Source: Cristatella mucedo (lineage: Eukaryota > Bryozoa > Phylactolaemata > Cristatellidae). From it: DNA of 62,971 nt. The notes beneath the pieces were generated by a model. It was given only the letters and a program-made list of their open reading frames with translations, did not search any database and had not been told where the DNA came from. Position 1 is the stretch's first letter. The number at the start of each line of letters is the position of its first letter. The DNA is taken from contig WPIO01000252.1 of the NCBI GenBank assembly GCA_009760855.2, positions 130,001 to 192,971 on the forward strand. Reading direction: 5' to 3'. The position numbers and the translations under genes are program-made. Shown here one piece after another: positions 10,020 through 20,191 of this stretch.

Positions 10020-10425
10020 GGCCGCTCCCGGCTTGCGAGCCCCGCGCGGCCCGCCGGGTCCGCCGCGCCGCGGCGCGGCGGCTCGGCTCAAACCTCGGCG
10101 CCGGCCCGCCGACGCAGCGACGCGCAGCGACCGGTAGCGCCCTGCCGCAGCCGGCGCCGCCCTTGCCGCCGCTGCCGCCGTCGGGTAGCTGCGGAGCTAC
10201 GCTTCTGGGTCGCCGCTAGGTCGAGGTCGAGCAGGCCGATCTCGCGCGCCAGCAGCCGGAGCCGCGCTGCACTGCTGCTGCGCGACGACGGTGTCTAAAC
10301 GACAGTGTCGCGAGCGGCGGCCACCGTCAGGGCGCGCGCGCGCTAGAGCTCCTGCAGCGGAAGCCGCCGGCTGCGCGCGTAGTCATCCGGCTCGGGCGGG
10401 CGTGGGAAGGAGATTTAAAAGCCGG
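10020..10425 (-). promoter_or_regulatory. Likely promoter and 5' leader of the secreted-protein gene
   Basis: CpG-dense sequence upstream of the signal-peptide ATG. On the minus strand there is a TTTTAAAT element (10420-10413) and GC-box-like GGGCGG near 10441. A start about 30 bp beyond the AT element would give a leader of about 365 nt. No experimental-style signal fixes the start site. Confidence 0.3.
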
Positions 10426-10948
10426 GTTCAGCTCGGCTCCGCCCACGACGGGCGCTCGAGAAGGCCGCCAATGGCTGAGCGGCCTGGCGGCCAGAGCGAG
10501 CGCTTTGATCGGGCAATTATCGAGACGAACTGGCGATAGCGGCGCATCTGAGCCGCTAAAGTGCCGCTATCGATGCTGCAGGAATGAGACGCGCGAGCCG
10601 TCGGCGTCGGCGTCGGCGGCGGCGGAAGCGGCCCGGCGATTTGAGGGCGGAGCGAACGAGGAAGGAAGGACCCGGCGCGTCGCACCGAGGACAGCAGCTG
10701 GCTCGTACTCGGAGCGAGTGGTTCGACGCTGCCGCGAAGCGGCTAAGCGGAGCGTCGGTGCGGGCGGGCGAGTCAGGAGGGAGCAGACGCCGGCCGCCGC
10801 GCTGGCCGGAGCCGCCTCGCCTCGTCTGCCGGCTTCGAGCGACGCTTCGCCTCGCCTGCCGGCTTCCGGCGACCGAGGGCTGCTTCCCCCTGGCTCGCTG
10901 GCGGCGGGCGGCAGCAGCGTCGGAGGGCAGCAGCGACGATGAATTGTC
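10426..10948. other. CpG-rich stretch without a supported gene
   Basis: Dense CpG and triplet-like GGC runs near 10605-10635. Overlapping Arg/Ala-rich frames occur on both strands, none with a domain or credible splice pattern. Confidence 0.5.
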
Positions 10949-11088
10949 GAGCTGGTTTGGTCTAGCGGTTAAGGTGCTCGCCCCCGACCGAGGTCTGACT
11001 GAGGTCGTGGGCTCGAGCCCCGAGGCGTATGTGAAGCGCCTGAATAGAGATTAAGTTCTCTTGGGGCGCTATATAAATGAATTACATT
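10949..11088 (+). mobile_element. SINE family A, full-length reference copy
   Basis: Starts GAGCTGGTTTGGTCTAGCGG (tRNA-like A-box region), has the B-box GTGGGCTCGAGCCCC at about 11007-11021, and ends with the tail GAAGCGCCTGAATAGAGATT, GTTCTCTTGGGGCGCTA and AAATGAATTACATTA. The tail matches the 3' end of LINE family 1. The word ATGAATT is present both just upstream (10939-10945) and at the tail, a possible short target duplication. Confidence 0.8.
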
Positions 11089-11224
11089 ATGAACCGCTGC
11101 TTCGCTCGCGTGATCGTCGACTTTCGTAGGCCGCTTGCCGCTTTGGGCCGTCCGAAGACTGCGCGTCCGCCGGTACATGACGCACGGGAAAAAGTTGAAA
11201 AAGAAAGTCAAGGCCGATCGAACG

Positions 11225-11395
11225 TCTCGTCAGCATAGCTGCACGCACGCGAGAGCCTCGGCGGCTAGCGCTACCGCTTGCTACGGGCAGCAGAGATTTG
11301 AAAAAGATTTGCCTGCTGCAGGACTCGAACTCGCTCGCGATCTGGACAAAACGCTCACTTAACGAGGTGACCCCCTAGATCGACAGATAGCCCCC
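11225..11395 (-). mobile_element. SINE family B copy
   Basis: Minus strand: TTAAGTGAGCG A-box remnant, B-box GCGAGTTCGAGTCCTGC near 11332-11316, then CGCCGAGGCTCTCGCG near 11262-11247. It resembles a tRNA, but the long conserved 3' part shows it is the SINE. Confidence 0.55.
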
Positions 11396-12239
11396 GACGT
11401 CGTTTCTTACGTTTCGCCCAAGCCGCCGTCGCCCCCCCCCGTTGCGCAGCAGCGCTGTGCTCATTCGACGTCTTTCGTCGTTCGCGCACGAAAGCTCGGA
11501 CGCGCTCGGGCGACCGCGCATGCGCGAGAGCTAGAGGAGAGCCGCTGGCGGCGGCGGCGGCGCCCGCTGGCGTTGCGTGCGCCGCCGGCTTGCCGCAGCG
11601 CTAGCCACGAGCAGCTGGCGACGAGCCCGCGAAATCTCCCCCGTCGCCCCCTTGGCGCAGCGGCGAATCTCGACCCTACGGCCGCGCTGCCTTCGGTCTG
11701 ACAGGTGAAGGTCGGGGCGAAGGAAGAAGCGACAGAAACGACGCCGGAAGCGAGCGAGCGCCGCCTCGGCGAGATTTCCTCTCGAAACGCGTTCGCTCGC
11801 CGCAATTCTCCGCTAATTCGGTCTCTGTTTCCGGCCGCCGCGCCGGCGCCTCGCCAGCTTTTCGCCAGGGGCTGGCCTTGGCCGATGAGAACGAAGCCAT
11901 CTGGGCGGCAGTCGCGGCCTTATCGCGCGCCTCGACGGACGTCGCCGCCCTGCGACGCCTGCTCGCTCCGGCTCGGGGCACTGCGCGGGGCGCGCGAACG
12001 TCCGGTGCCGGACGCGGCCGGAGCTCCTCGCGCCGGGTTGACTGTCGCGCGAGAAGCCATTGGCGCCCGCAGCGATCGTGCGGCCCTGCGAGTCGCTTTC
12101 GAGGCGAACGAAAGGAGGACTGATAAGTAAGCGACGGCCGGGCGAAGGCGGCGCGGCACTCCCACGTCGTCGCGTAACGTCGAGCCCGCCCGCAGCTGCT
12201 CCCCCCACGGCAGCCGCCGCCAACGTAGGCAGACAGTGG
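11396..12239. other. CpG-rich stretch without a supported gene
   Basis: High CpG, with a C-run near 11432-11440. Long frames on both strands are compositional. Confidence 0.5.
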
Positions 12240-12350
12240 CGGGCAAAGACAGACAGAGATAGACACAGACAGGGACAGACGGAGACAGATATAGGCAGAG
12301 ACAGACAGAGGCAGGTAGAGACAGACAGACAGATAGACAGAGAGGGATAG
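12240..12350. repeat. (GACAGA)n microsatellite, left part
   Basis: Imperfect GACAGA/GATAGA units. The array was split by the SINE at 12354-12490 and resumes at 12500. Confidence 0.85.
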
Positions 12351-12353
12351 CGC

Positions 12354-12490
12354 CGAGCTTATTTGGTCCAGCGGTTATGGTGCTCGCCCCGACCGAGGTC
12401 CGGCTGAGGTCGTGGGCTCGAGCCTCGAGGCATATGTGAAGCGCCTGAATAGAGATTAAGTTCTCTTCGGGCGATATATAAATGAATTAT
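12354..12490 (+). mobile_element. SINE family A, full length, inside a microsatellite
   Basis: Same head (GAGCTTATTTGGTCCAGCGG), B-box GTGGGCTCGAGCC and tail as the copy at 10949-11088, about 90% alike by eye. Simple repeats of the same type stand on both sides, so it inserted into the array. Confidence 0.8.
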
Positions 12491-12494
12491 AGTT

Positions 12495-12556
12495 TTTATA
12501 TAGAGACAGACAGATAGAGACAGACAGAGACAGTCAGACTGGCACAGAAGAGACAC

Positions 12557-12589
<33 letters not shown>

Positions 12590-12878
12590 CAGAGAGAGAC
12601 AGAGAGAGGGAGAGAGAGAGACAGAGACAGAAACAGAAACAGAGACAGAGCAAAAGAGAGTGAGAAAGAGAGGGAGAAAGAGAGGGAGAGAGACAGAGAC
12701 AGACAGACACAGAGACAGACAGACACAGAGACAGAGAGAGACAGACTGAGAGAGACAGAGACAGACTGCGACAGACAGAGACAGATAGAGACGGACAGAG
12801 ACAGACAGAGACCCATGCAGTGACAAACAGAGATCAATGCAGAGACGAACGCAGAGGCTGATAGAGCTACGAAAATAA

Positions 12879-12948
<70 letters not shown>

Positions 12949-12950
12949 GG
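12495..12950. repeat. (GACAGA)n and (GA)n microsatellite, right part
   Basis: Long imperfect ACAGAG/GAGACA array ending in a pure (GA)n run at about 12885-12946. The Leu/Ser-only frames read from it are not genes. Confidence 0.93.
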
Positions 12951-13589
12951 AGGGACATATGCAAGCGCAGACGAAGACGTAAGCGTGTGTGGAGACAGGG
13001 CGGTCGATACTGACAGAAGCCGAGACTGAAATGATCGCAGAGGTGGAGACAGCGGGCGTACGGGACAGCGACAGTGAGAGCGTCACATTGTCCTTGCACG
13101 AGAGGTCAACGCACACGGAAAAACGACCAGACAGACGGCTCGTGCCAGCTTTGCTGCGCGTCTTGCCTATTTCCGGAGGGTTTTTGATCAAAATTAAAGA
13201 GTCAGGTTTATTAGTGCCGAAGACGGAAGCTCATTTCTCTGTTAGAATGTGCTGATGCATTGCCGATACATTGCCTACGCATTCCTTAGCGGAAGGGTCA
13301 CCTCGAAGGGACCAACGTGGAGCTCTTACGAGATCTTACGGAATGTGGAGCTCTTACGAGATAGCCTGCCTCTCAAACCTTCACCCTCGTCCTGTGCATT
13401 TCCCTCTAGTTAGCGATTGCGAAGCTGTGCGTCTTCATTGGCGGTGTTTTTGGAGGCTTTTTTACTCCTCGTCTTCTTCCAGGCGCCTTTCCGTTCACTA
13501 CATTAAAGTAAAATATTTTGGCGATCAGGCCTTCAGTTTATATTTATCGAAAGTCTCGAGCTCGCTTTTGGCTTAACAAATTTAACAAG
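12951..13589. other. No supported feature
   Basis: Mixed sequence without a recognisable repeat or domain. A near-duplicate of GTGGAGCTCTTACGAGAT occurs at 13318 and 13344. Confidence 0.4.
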
Positions 13590-14167
13590 CTCCTTAGTTC
13601 AGTCTCGGCTTGATTATTGCAATTCCCTCTTGGCTGGGCTACCAAAGAATGCAACTAGGCCATTGCAGCTGACTACGAATATTGCTTCAAGGCTAGTCTT
13701 CAAATCCCAGAGGTTTGAGCTCGCGTCTCCTTTACTAAAAGAGTTAGCAAAGTTCTTACGCTGACCCACAAGGCTCGCCACGGCTTGGCTCCTTCGTACC
13801 TAGCTGAACTGCTGCATCAGTTTCAGCCTGTCCGTGCCCTCAGGTCCTGCGTGGACTATAAATTAGCTGTCCCATTCCTCCGCTTAAAGACAGTTGGCGA
13901 CAGAAGCTTTAGCTCTGCAGGTCCTAGACTGTGGAACTCGCTTCCACTATTCTTGCGCAACGACAACTACTCTCCCACTGCCGACTATGGCGCATCCTTT
14001 TCAGCGGTCCTGAGCTGCAACTTCTATGCTACTCACTACCTCAACTGCTCTCCTGACTCTGCTACGCTTCCCACTTTCTCTTTGTTGCGTGAGACGAAGT
14101 CTGCTGGCTACCGAATGCGTACCGAAAGCCGCTTAGGCTGCGAGTGCGCTATACGAAACTCTCCTGC
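13590..14167 (+). mobile_element. LINE family 2 fragment, reverse-transcriptase C-terminus
   Basis: Reads in pieces SRLDYCNSLLAGLP, then LAPSYLAELL, then AVPFLRLKTVGDRSFSSAGP and RLWNSLPLFL, the usual C-terminal segment of L2/CR1-type reverse transcriptases. The first third has stops. The 3' end (CTTAGGCTGCGAGTGCGCTATAC) matches the minus-strand copy that begins at 38463. It is distinct from LINE family 1 in sequence and tail. Confidence 0.72.
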
Positions 14168-14344
14168 GTAACACCCGCATGGTCTTTCTCACACCGAATC
14201 CACTGGATTTGCATCGTTTACACGTCAGCTTAGGACGCCTCTGTTCCGCTCCGCTGTACCTTCCGCCCAAGCGAAGAAGAACTTGTCTTTCTTTTTCCTG
14301 CGCAACTTGCCGGCATCAGTCGTTCGAGCACGATTCAGCGGCTT

Positions 14345-14405
14345 CTACTTGCCAACGGGCTGCACTAGCAAACGGGCTGCACTAGCCAATGGATTTGCAC
14401 TAACC
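14345..14405. repeat. Short tandem repeat, about 21 bp unit
   Basis: AACGGGCTGCACTAGC occurs twice and then in a diverged third form (AATGGATTTGCACTAACC). Confidence 0.7.
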
Positions 14406-15159
14406 AATGTGTCTTCATGTGTGCTTTGAATGCAGACCTAAGCATGACACTTGTGCACTGCTGCTTATCTAAGCATGCTACCGTGAGTAGCATCAACCTT
14501 TGGTTACGAATCGTCTTGAGAAGCTAGACAGGACGCTACTAGAGCTCCACACCTGCGGCAGCGCTCTCTTAGCCGCGGTTGGCAGAGGAGCCATAATTTT
14601 TGTCACGTGATCGTATTTTCCGAGTTGCCATCCGAGATGTTTTTAGTAAACGCAAAAGAAGCGCACCTCGACGAGATCCGACCTCGGACACTCCTCCGTT
14701 TCCGGCTCGTCGAGCAAGGACGTACGACTTTCGCTTGTTCGTTACAGCAAACGTACGCACGGCGACGCGCCCAGGTGCCGTTTACCCGGCTGCGGTTAGC
14801 GACTGCTGACAAGATGCCGAGCGAATGGTTATAAAAAAAGAGGATTATGGATTTTCGCGCCTTCGGCTTTTACCTTTAGTTTTTCTCTCATTCACTTCGT
14901 TTGATGCGATCGGGTGCTGGCTCGGACTCAGGTCAACGAGGCTTCCGTGAACTTCCGCCTAACCTGTACGACCCGCATGCCAGTCGCCGACGTCGCCGCA
15001 GTTGACGGCGGGCTGGCTCTGCTGCAGCTGCGCCCACGCCCACAACTGCTGCACAAGTGCTGCAGGCTCGCGCGGCCGGCGCAATGGCTGCTGACTAATG
15101 CTATCCGCACGCTTCGGAGCTGCGCGCCAGAGGCTGCCCGCCGCGGCTGGTCGGCTGCA
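14406..15159. other. No supported gene
   Basis: Frames of 60-75 codons overlap on both strands at 14570-14830. None shows a domain or splice pattern. Confidence 0.4.
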
Positions 15160-15192
15160 CCACGTGCGCCATTCGCTGACGTCTTTATAAAC
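15160..15192 (+). promoter_or_regulatory. Possible promoter (E-box, CRE-like, TATA)
   Basis: CCACGTGC near 15159-15166, TGACGTC at 15178-15184 and TTTATAAA at 15184-15191 stand in promoter-like order. Downstream is a CpG-rich stretch ending at donor-like sites (CAG/GTACGT at about 15697-15698; TAG/GTGAGT at 15709-15710), which could be a first exon. The only frame inside it (ATG at 15368) is Arg/Ser/Ala-rich and ends at the second donor, so any exon is probably non-coding. Confidence 0.27.
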
Positions 15193-15709
15193 CTTTGCCG
15201 GCTGACCGGCTGCTTCCCTTAGCGAGCGCGAGGCGGCGAGCGGAAGCCGACCAAGCGACGTCTGTCCGAGCCGAGCGGGCGGCAGCGAGAGTCGCGCTAG
15301 ACTGCGCGTTCCGGTCTGACCGAGCTGCCCGACGCTGTTCGCCGCGTCGGCGTACGCGTCCGGCATCATGGGCAGCCGGAAGCACGATCGCCTTCGAGAG
15401 CGCCGTCTGTCAATTCGGCGAAGCGCGGCTGCAGCTCGCTCGACGCCGCCTTCCGTCGGGCGCCGCCGGACAGCGGCCGCCGGCGTCGCACGCGCTCGCT
15501 CGAGACGCAGCCGGCCCGCCGGATCCTGCCCGGGCGCCCCCTCCCCTAGAGCTCCGCGTAGCTCGTCGCGCCGGCGGCGTCTCGTTGCGCGACGCGCTAC
15601 GTCGCTCGCGACGAGACGCCGACCGCGGCGGCGCGGAGGCGGCGCGAGACGGTCGCTCGCGGAGCTCCCCGCCGAAGCGCAGGTACGCAGATGCGCAGGT
15701 ACGTAGTAG

Positions 15710-16099
15710 GTGAGTAAGTGACTGCACGTCGGCCCTCCCGGGGATGACGCAGGTGCGACGGACGGCGGAAAAGTTAGCGGAGAGGGGGACGCTGCTGCAG
15801 CAGCAGCAGCGGAAGCAGTAGCCGCCGCGAGAAAGCCGCGTCCGTCGGGCGAGACGAGCCGAAAGCGGCGGTCAAACGTCGCGCGGGGGGGGGGGGGAGG
15901 GGCGGCGATCGATGAGGCGCCCGGTGCCCGTTTCTTCCTTAGCGCCCGAGATGCGCCCGTGCGTTAGATAGCCGCGCCGCTGCACTCGAATGCACGCTCT
16001 GTGCAGATCGATGGCGGAAGTGCTGCCGGAAGTGCTGCTGCCGGCCCGACGCGCTCCGGCGGCTCGCGACGCGAAAGCGACTCCCACTTCGATCGTGCT
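15710..16099. other. No supported gene
   Basis: GC-rich sequence with a CAG run near 15793-15812 and a run of about 13 G near 15884-15897. Confidence 0.4.
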
Positions 16100-16203
16100 T
16101 CCTTTGCAGCAAATGCAAAGCGCCTATACAGAGATTGACATGAAATTGATTGAGTTCTCTTGTGGCGCTTTATCAAGAGTATTATTATTCTTATTATTAC
16201 TGT
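16100..16203 (+). mobile_element. LINE family 1 3'-end fragment
   Basis: CCTTTGCAGCAAATGCAAAG, then GCGCCTATACAGAG, GAGTTCTCTTGTGGCGCTTT and an ATT-rich end. This is the 3' end seen complete at 31800-31876. Confidence 0.7.
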
Positions 16204-16689
16204 AACGAAGCGCCCGCGGTAACGTCCGCGAGCTGCCGGCGGCAGTGCGGAGGCAGCCGAGGCGAGGCGGAAGCGAGACGGAAGCGAGGCATCAGCAGTT
16301 GCCGGATCCCGGCGCAGGGACCCGCATCGGCTCTACGCGACACTTCGAGCGAGCGCGCGAGGGCCCGAGGGCGCGGCTGGCAGGCAGCGGAAGCCGATCG
16401 CTGCAGCCGCCACCCCCACCGCCGCCGCCGCCGCCGTCGTTCGGAGCGGTATCTAGCAGCTAAGTCGGTTGGGAAACAACTGCCGCGACGTTAATTGAAG
16501 TCGAATCTGCCGCATACCTGACCGCGGCTGGCGCCTGGCCGGGCTCAGACCGCTGCTGCTGCGGCTGGCGTGAGGTCAGGCCGGTGCGATGCGCCCGCGT
16601 GCGGCCGAGGCCGACCTGGCTGCGCAGCGGCGAAGCTCGGTCGCCTCTCCGGGCTTCGGAAGCCGCGCGAGAAACGACCTGCTTATTAT
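16204..16689. other. CpG-rich stretch without a supported gene
   Basis: (CCG)n/(CAC)n triplets near 16412-16440; no coding evidence. Confidence 0.4.
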
Positions 16690-17239
16690 TCCGCTGTTGG
16701 GTTTCTGGGCAATAAAGCTCGTGCATTGTGCTCTGAAGCGGCTGATATCGACTCTCGAAAGTTTCCCGCCGCGGTTGGCTGCGAAGGAGTACGCTGGCAG
16801 CGGTAGCAGCCAGCCGCCGCCAGAGAGCAGAAAACGTAGGCGGCGGCAGCGGCGGCGGCTGTGGGCGCACGCCGCCGCAGGTGCTCGACGCGCCGCCGCC
16901 GCCGCGGGCTGCCGGAGTCCGGTCCGCCGATCCGCTAGTCCGCGAGCGTCGCGGGCTAGCGTGCACATGGGCGCGCGTGCCCGCGACGCTTAATCTGGGT
17001 TAAGAGTCTCGATCGGTCCGTCCACCGTCGGCGACGGCTGCGCGGTCGTTCGCTCGACCAAGCGGATCTCGCTCGAAAAGCGTTCGCCGCAGCCGCCGTT
17101 CGACGTTCGCCGCCGCGCGCAGCGGCGACTCGAGTCGCCGCTGCGCTCGGCGGACGTCAGCGCTATCACTTGGCGTATCACGTGGCGTATCGGCATCGAG
17201 GTACGGCAGCGACGTGTGCGAGCGACCGGTAAGAGGTCT

Positions 17240-17296
<57 letters not shown>
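17240..17296. repeat. (GA)n microsatellite
   Basis: About 54 bp of AG after a short CACACAC. Confidence 0.93.
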
Positions 17297-17298
<2 letters not shown>

Positions 17299-17314
17299 TA
17301 CGAAGCGGCGCGGA

Positions 17315-17385
17315 GTGGCGGCCGCTCGAGGGCGCTTGAGCTTGAGCTCTAGCGCCCTCGAGTAGCGCCCTCGAGCGGCCGCTAC
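17315..17385. repeat. Inverted repeat with 22-bp arms
   Basis: Arms 17315-17336 and 17364-17385 pair with one mismatch (core GCGGCCGCTCGAGGGCGCT). The right arm core AGCGCCCTCGAG is also repeated directly at 17351-17362. Confidence 0.9.
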
Positions 17386-17419
17386 TGCGACGGCTGCGAC
17401 CCGACAACGGCGGGCGGCG

Positions 17420-17474
17420 ACGCCTGGCGGCGGCGGTGAAGCCACCGAGCTCGCTTGACGCCGCCGCCAGGCGT
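17420..17474. repeat. Inverted repeat with 16-bp arms
   Basis: Arms 17420-17435 (ACGCCTGGCGGCGGCG) and 17459-17474 are exact reverse complements. Confidence 0.9.
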
Positions 17475-17654
17475 GCGTCGGCGGCGGCGGCCATTGGGTT
17501 CGTCTTAAGATTGTTCGCTTCCGCTGAGCGCGAAGGTTTCGTAGATAGGCGACGTCATGCTGACAGAGAGGCGTGCCGGACAGACGGCGAGCGTCGGGCG
17601 GAAGCAGCGGCGAGGGGGGCGGTGCGAGGGGGAGCGGTGCGAGGGGGGCGGGGC

Positions 17655-17757
17655 AAGGGGCATTTTTTTGAAGTGCCTAGAAAGAAATAAGAGTTCTCGG
17701 ACAGCACTATAAAAAACTTGTTATTTTTTATGATTACTATTATACGTATCGTGCTCT
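17655..17757 (+). mobile_element. Degraded LINE/SINE 3' tail
   Basis: AAGTGCCTAGAAAGAAAT, AGAGTTCTCGGACAGCACTA and a T/A-rich end follow the order of the LINE family 1 tail. Confidence 0.45.
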
Positions 17758-18470
17758 CAGGCTGTTGATATCGAACTCCGAAAAGGTTTGCCGCCGGAGT
17801 TGGTCGCAGAGTAGTGCGGAGGCACCGACTGTCTCAGCCGCCTGAGACCAAAAAAGCGTCGGCGGCGGCCGCGGGCGCACGCCACCGCAGGCGCTGGACT
17901 CGCCGCCGCAGGCCATCGAAGAGGTCGGCGTACGATACTAGCACGTGCACTCATGCGCGCGCCCGTCCGCCATTTATTCGAGGGTTAAGAGTCCCGGTCA
18001 GTCGGCGACGGCGGCACGGTCGTTTGCACGTCCCCGGGCGAATCTCTCACCTAAAAAGCACGCCTCCACCGAAAGTGACTCGACGCGAAATCAAAATATC
18101 GGTATGCCGACCAACCAGAAGAGGTGCACAGAAGAGTGTAGGCAGCGGCGTGGAGTGCAACCCGAGCCGGGCTCGAGCGCCCTCCAGCGGCCGCGATTGC
18201 AATGGCTACGCACATATCCGACAGTGCCTGCGACAGCGTCACCAAGCTGACGGTCGTTCTGACGGTCGTTCGCCTGACGGTCGTTTGCCTTCGCTCGGCG
18301 AGCAAAGGGTTCGTGGAGACGCGACGTCGATGCCGCCGCCGAAGAGGCGCACCGCAAACTCAGCGAGCGTCGGGCGAAAGCGGGGTGCCGAGGGGGAAGC
18401 TGCTCGCTCTTTACGACATAGGGTCGTTGCTCTGAGCCCTGCAGCGAGCAACGCTGCGTCGCCCGCTGCG
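17745..18470 (+). repeat. Diverged tandem unit, copy 2
   Basis: Second copy of the unit at 16690-17640, lacking the GA run and the hairpin pair but keeping CTCGAGCGCCCTCCAGCGGC near 18169. Confidence 0.5.
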
Positions 18471-19084
18471 ATCGGCGGCGATAGCCGCTAGTACGGCTCC
18501 TGTGCTGCTATTCAATCGAGGCTGTAAAATCTGTTAAACCATTTTTCTAGGCAGCGCAAGCGCCCTAGAGCTGAGCTATTTGACTGAGCTACAACATCGA
18601 AAGAAGCTGGCGGCCGCAGGCGGCGGTCGGAGCAACGCAGCCCTGCGTCGCTCCTCTTAATCCGGCGCGAACGAACGCAGACGCAGACGAACCAGCACAG
18701 ACCGCAGACGAACTCGCGGTGGCGTCGGGCGGCTGCGGCTTTCAGCCGCCGCAGCAACCGCATTCCAGGATGGCTGCCCGCGCAGCGAAACTGCCCGCGG
18801 GCGCGCGCTCGGGGGCGGGCCACACGCTCCAGAAACCGCCGCCGCGCGGCGACTGGCGATGCGCGTTCTTGTGCGAGCTCTCGCGTGCGCATGCGTAGAC
18901 GAGAGCTCCGTCGCCGGTGCCCTAAGCAGTCCGCGGGAGCCTCGTTCACCGAGCCCGCTAGCGCCCCGCGTCATCGCATTTCTGAAGCTCAATCTGATTT
19001 TTGCGCTAATACGCTTAGGGCGGCGAGTCTCGCGTTTAATCGAGTAGAGCAGAAAGCATCGCCGGTCTCACGGGTGCTGCATAC
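18471..19084. other. CpG-rich stretch without a supported gene
   Basis: Ala/Arg-rich frames only; no splice pattern found. Confidence 0.4.
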
Positions 19085-19108
19085 ATTGCGGCGGTGGCGG
19101 CGGCGGCA

Positions 19109-19142
<34 letters not shown>

Positions 19143-19160
19143 AGGCGGAGGCGGCGGAGG
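19085..19160. repeat. (GGC)n triplet run
   Basis: About 25 GGC/GGA units; end of the CpG-rich domain. Confidence 0.9.
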
Positions 19161-19925
19161 CTAGCTTGGATAGAGGCTGAGGCTGCTTCTATCCGGGCAC
19201 TTTGTGATGTCCTGCATCGTGCCTTTCGGCCTTTCGCTGCGCTGCTGAGCCCTGCAGCCGAAACGTAGCTGTTTACGTCTCAGCAGAAGCATCGCACTGA
19301 ATGCTGACTAAAAATCGTATTGCATTGCAACGCAGAACAACTCAACGCAGTAGTGCACAACTCAGCACAACGAAGCCCACGACCAGATCCTACAGTAGGC
19401 TTCTTGGCGTTGACTCCATGACGTCAACTGCTCTCGGGTCGTGGGCCGAGACACTTGGACTGCGGCTCCTCTCGATGCAAGTGCTCGCTCGCTCGCTGCC
19501 GGCTTCTCTGTCGGTTCGTGAGACGGAACTAGTTCAGCACATCGAATGTTTTCATTTCGTGGTCATGCCTCACGACGAAAGTGCCTGGACTGTATCCGTT
19601 TGGCAGCACAATTAGCCCTTATTTGACATTGACCTACCGGATGGGCTAATATGAATTCGGCCACTTGAATTCTCTTCCGATCGCGTACTTTCGAACGGAT
19701 AGCAGTGCATGGTACACTCTTAAGTTCCACGTTTGTACTGTTCGAAGTTTTTACATGCTACATTTTGAGCTATATTCGCACACGGCCATTTGTACAGGTA
19801 TGTGTGACTGCGTAGATATTTTTCATGTCTAAGTTACCTACTTCATCGATCGATCAAGCGAATTTAATTCGTTCCGGTTAGAGGCATGCAAACAGTGATG
19901 CTGAAATTTCGCTAACTTTCTGTCA
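19161..19925. other. No supported feature
   Basis: A 104-codon plus-strand frame (19301-19615) has ordinary composition, but no start context, domain or splice sites that I can use. Confidence 0.35.
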
Positions 19926-19945
19926 ATATATATATATATATATAG

Positions 19946-20000
<55 letters not shown>

Positions 20001-20028
20001 CGTATATATATATATATATATATATATT
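19926..20028. repeat. (TA)n-(CA)n-(TA)n microsatellite
   Basis: A CA block of about 24 bp sits between two TA blocks. Confidence 0.93.
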
Positions 20029-20045
20029 TGGCAACACTCTGCAGC

Positions 20046-20191
20046 ATCACCTGCAAGGCAGAGCAACGGAGAGGACGACTTGGTCAATGCAGTGCAGTCT
20101 CTGCAGGACGAGCATGGACGAGCTGTTGTAGGCGTGCACTACTCACAGCTTGTCCTGCTTCTCAGACGCAGCTCTGCTGCTGCTGATATGT
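20046..20191 (+). pseudogene. Fragment of the TRIM-like gene exon 2
   Basis: The plus strand encodes AVQSLQDEHGRAVVGVHYSQ and then LVLLLRRSS. This is the same as residues in exon 2 of the gene at 46197-47137 (AAQSLQDGRAVVGVHHSR). It is an isolated piece of about 145 bp flanked by the 15-bp direct repeat GCAACACTCTGCAGC at 20031-20045 and 20192-20206; the right copy is also the first recognisable LINE sequence. Confidence 0.75.

Larger units (their letters stand above)
16690..17640 (+). repeat. Diverged tandem unit, copy 1
   Basis: Aligns in order with 17745-18470: GCTGATATCGA.CTC, then GCGGCGG...GGGCGCACGCC.CCGCAGG, then GGTTAAGAGTC, GGTCGTT and the shared GCGAGCGTCGGGCG. Indels are not multiples of three, so it is not a coding repeat. 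It contains the GA run and two hairpins listed next. Confidence 0.5.

Noticed and set aside
9272-10219. 315-codon plus-strand open frame
   Set aside because: Ala/Arg/Ser composition dictated by CpG-rich DNA, overlapped by several equally long frames on both strands, and antisense to the signal-peptide exon.
10949-11025. Possible tRNA gene
   Set aside because: It has A- and B-box words but no acceptor stem pairing, and the same body and tail recur in other SINE copies.
11310-11395. Possible tRNA gene on the minus strand
   Set aside because: Same reason; the conserved 3' part of SINE family B follows it.
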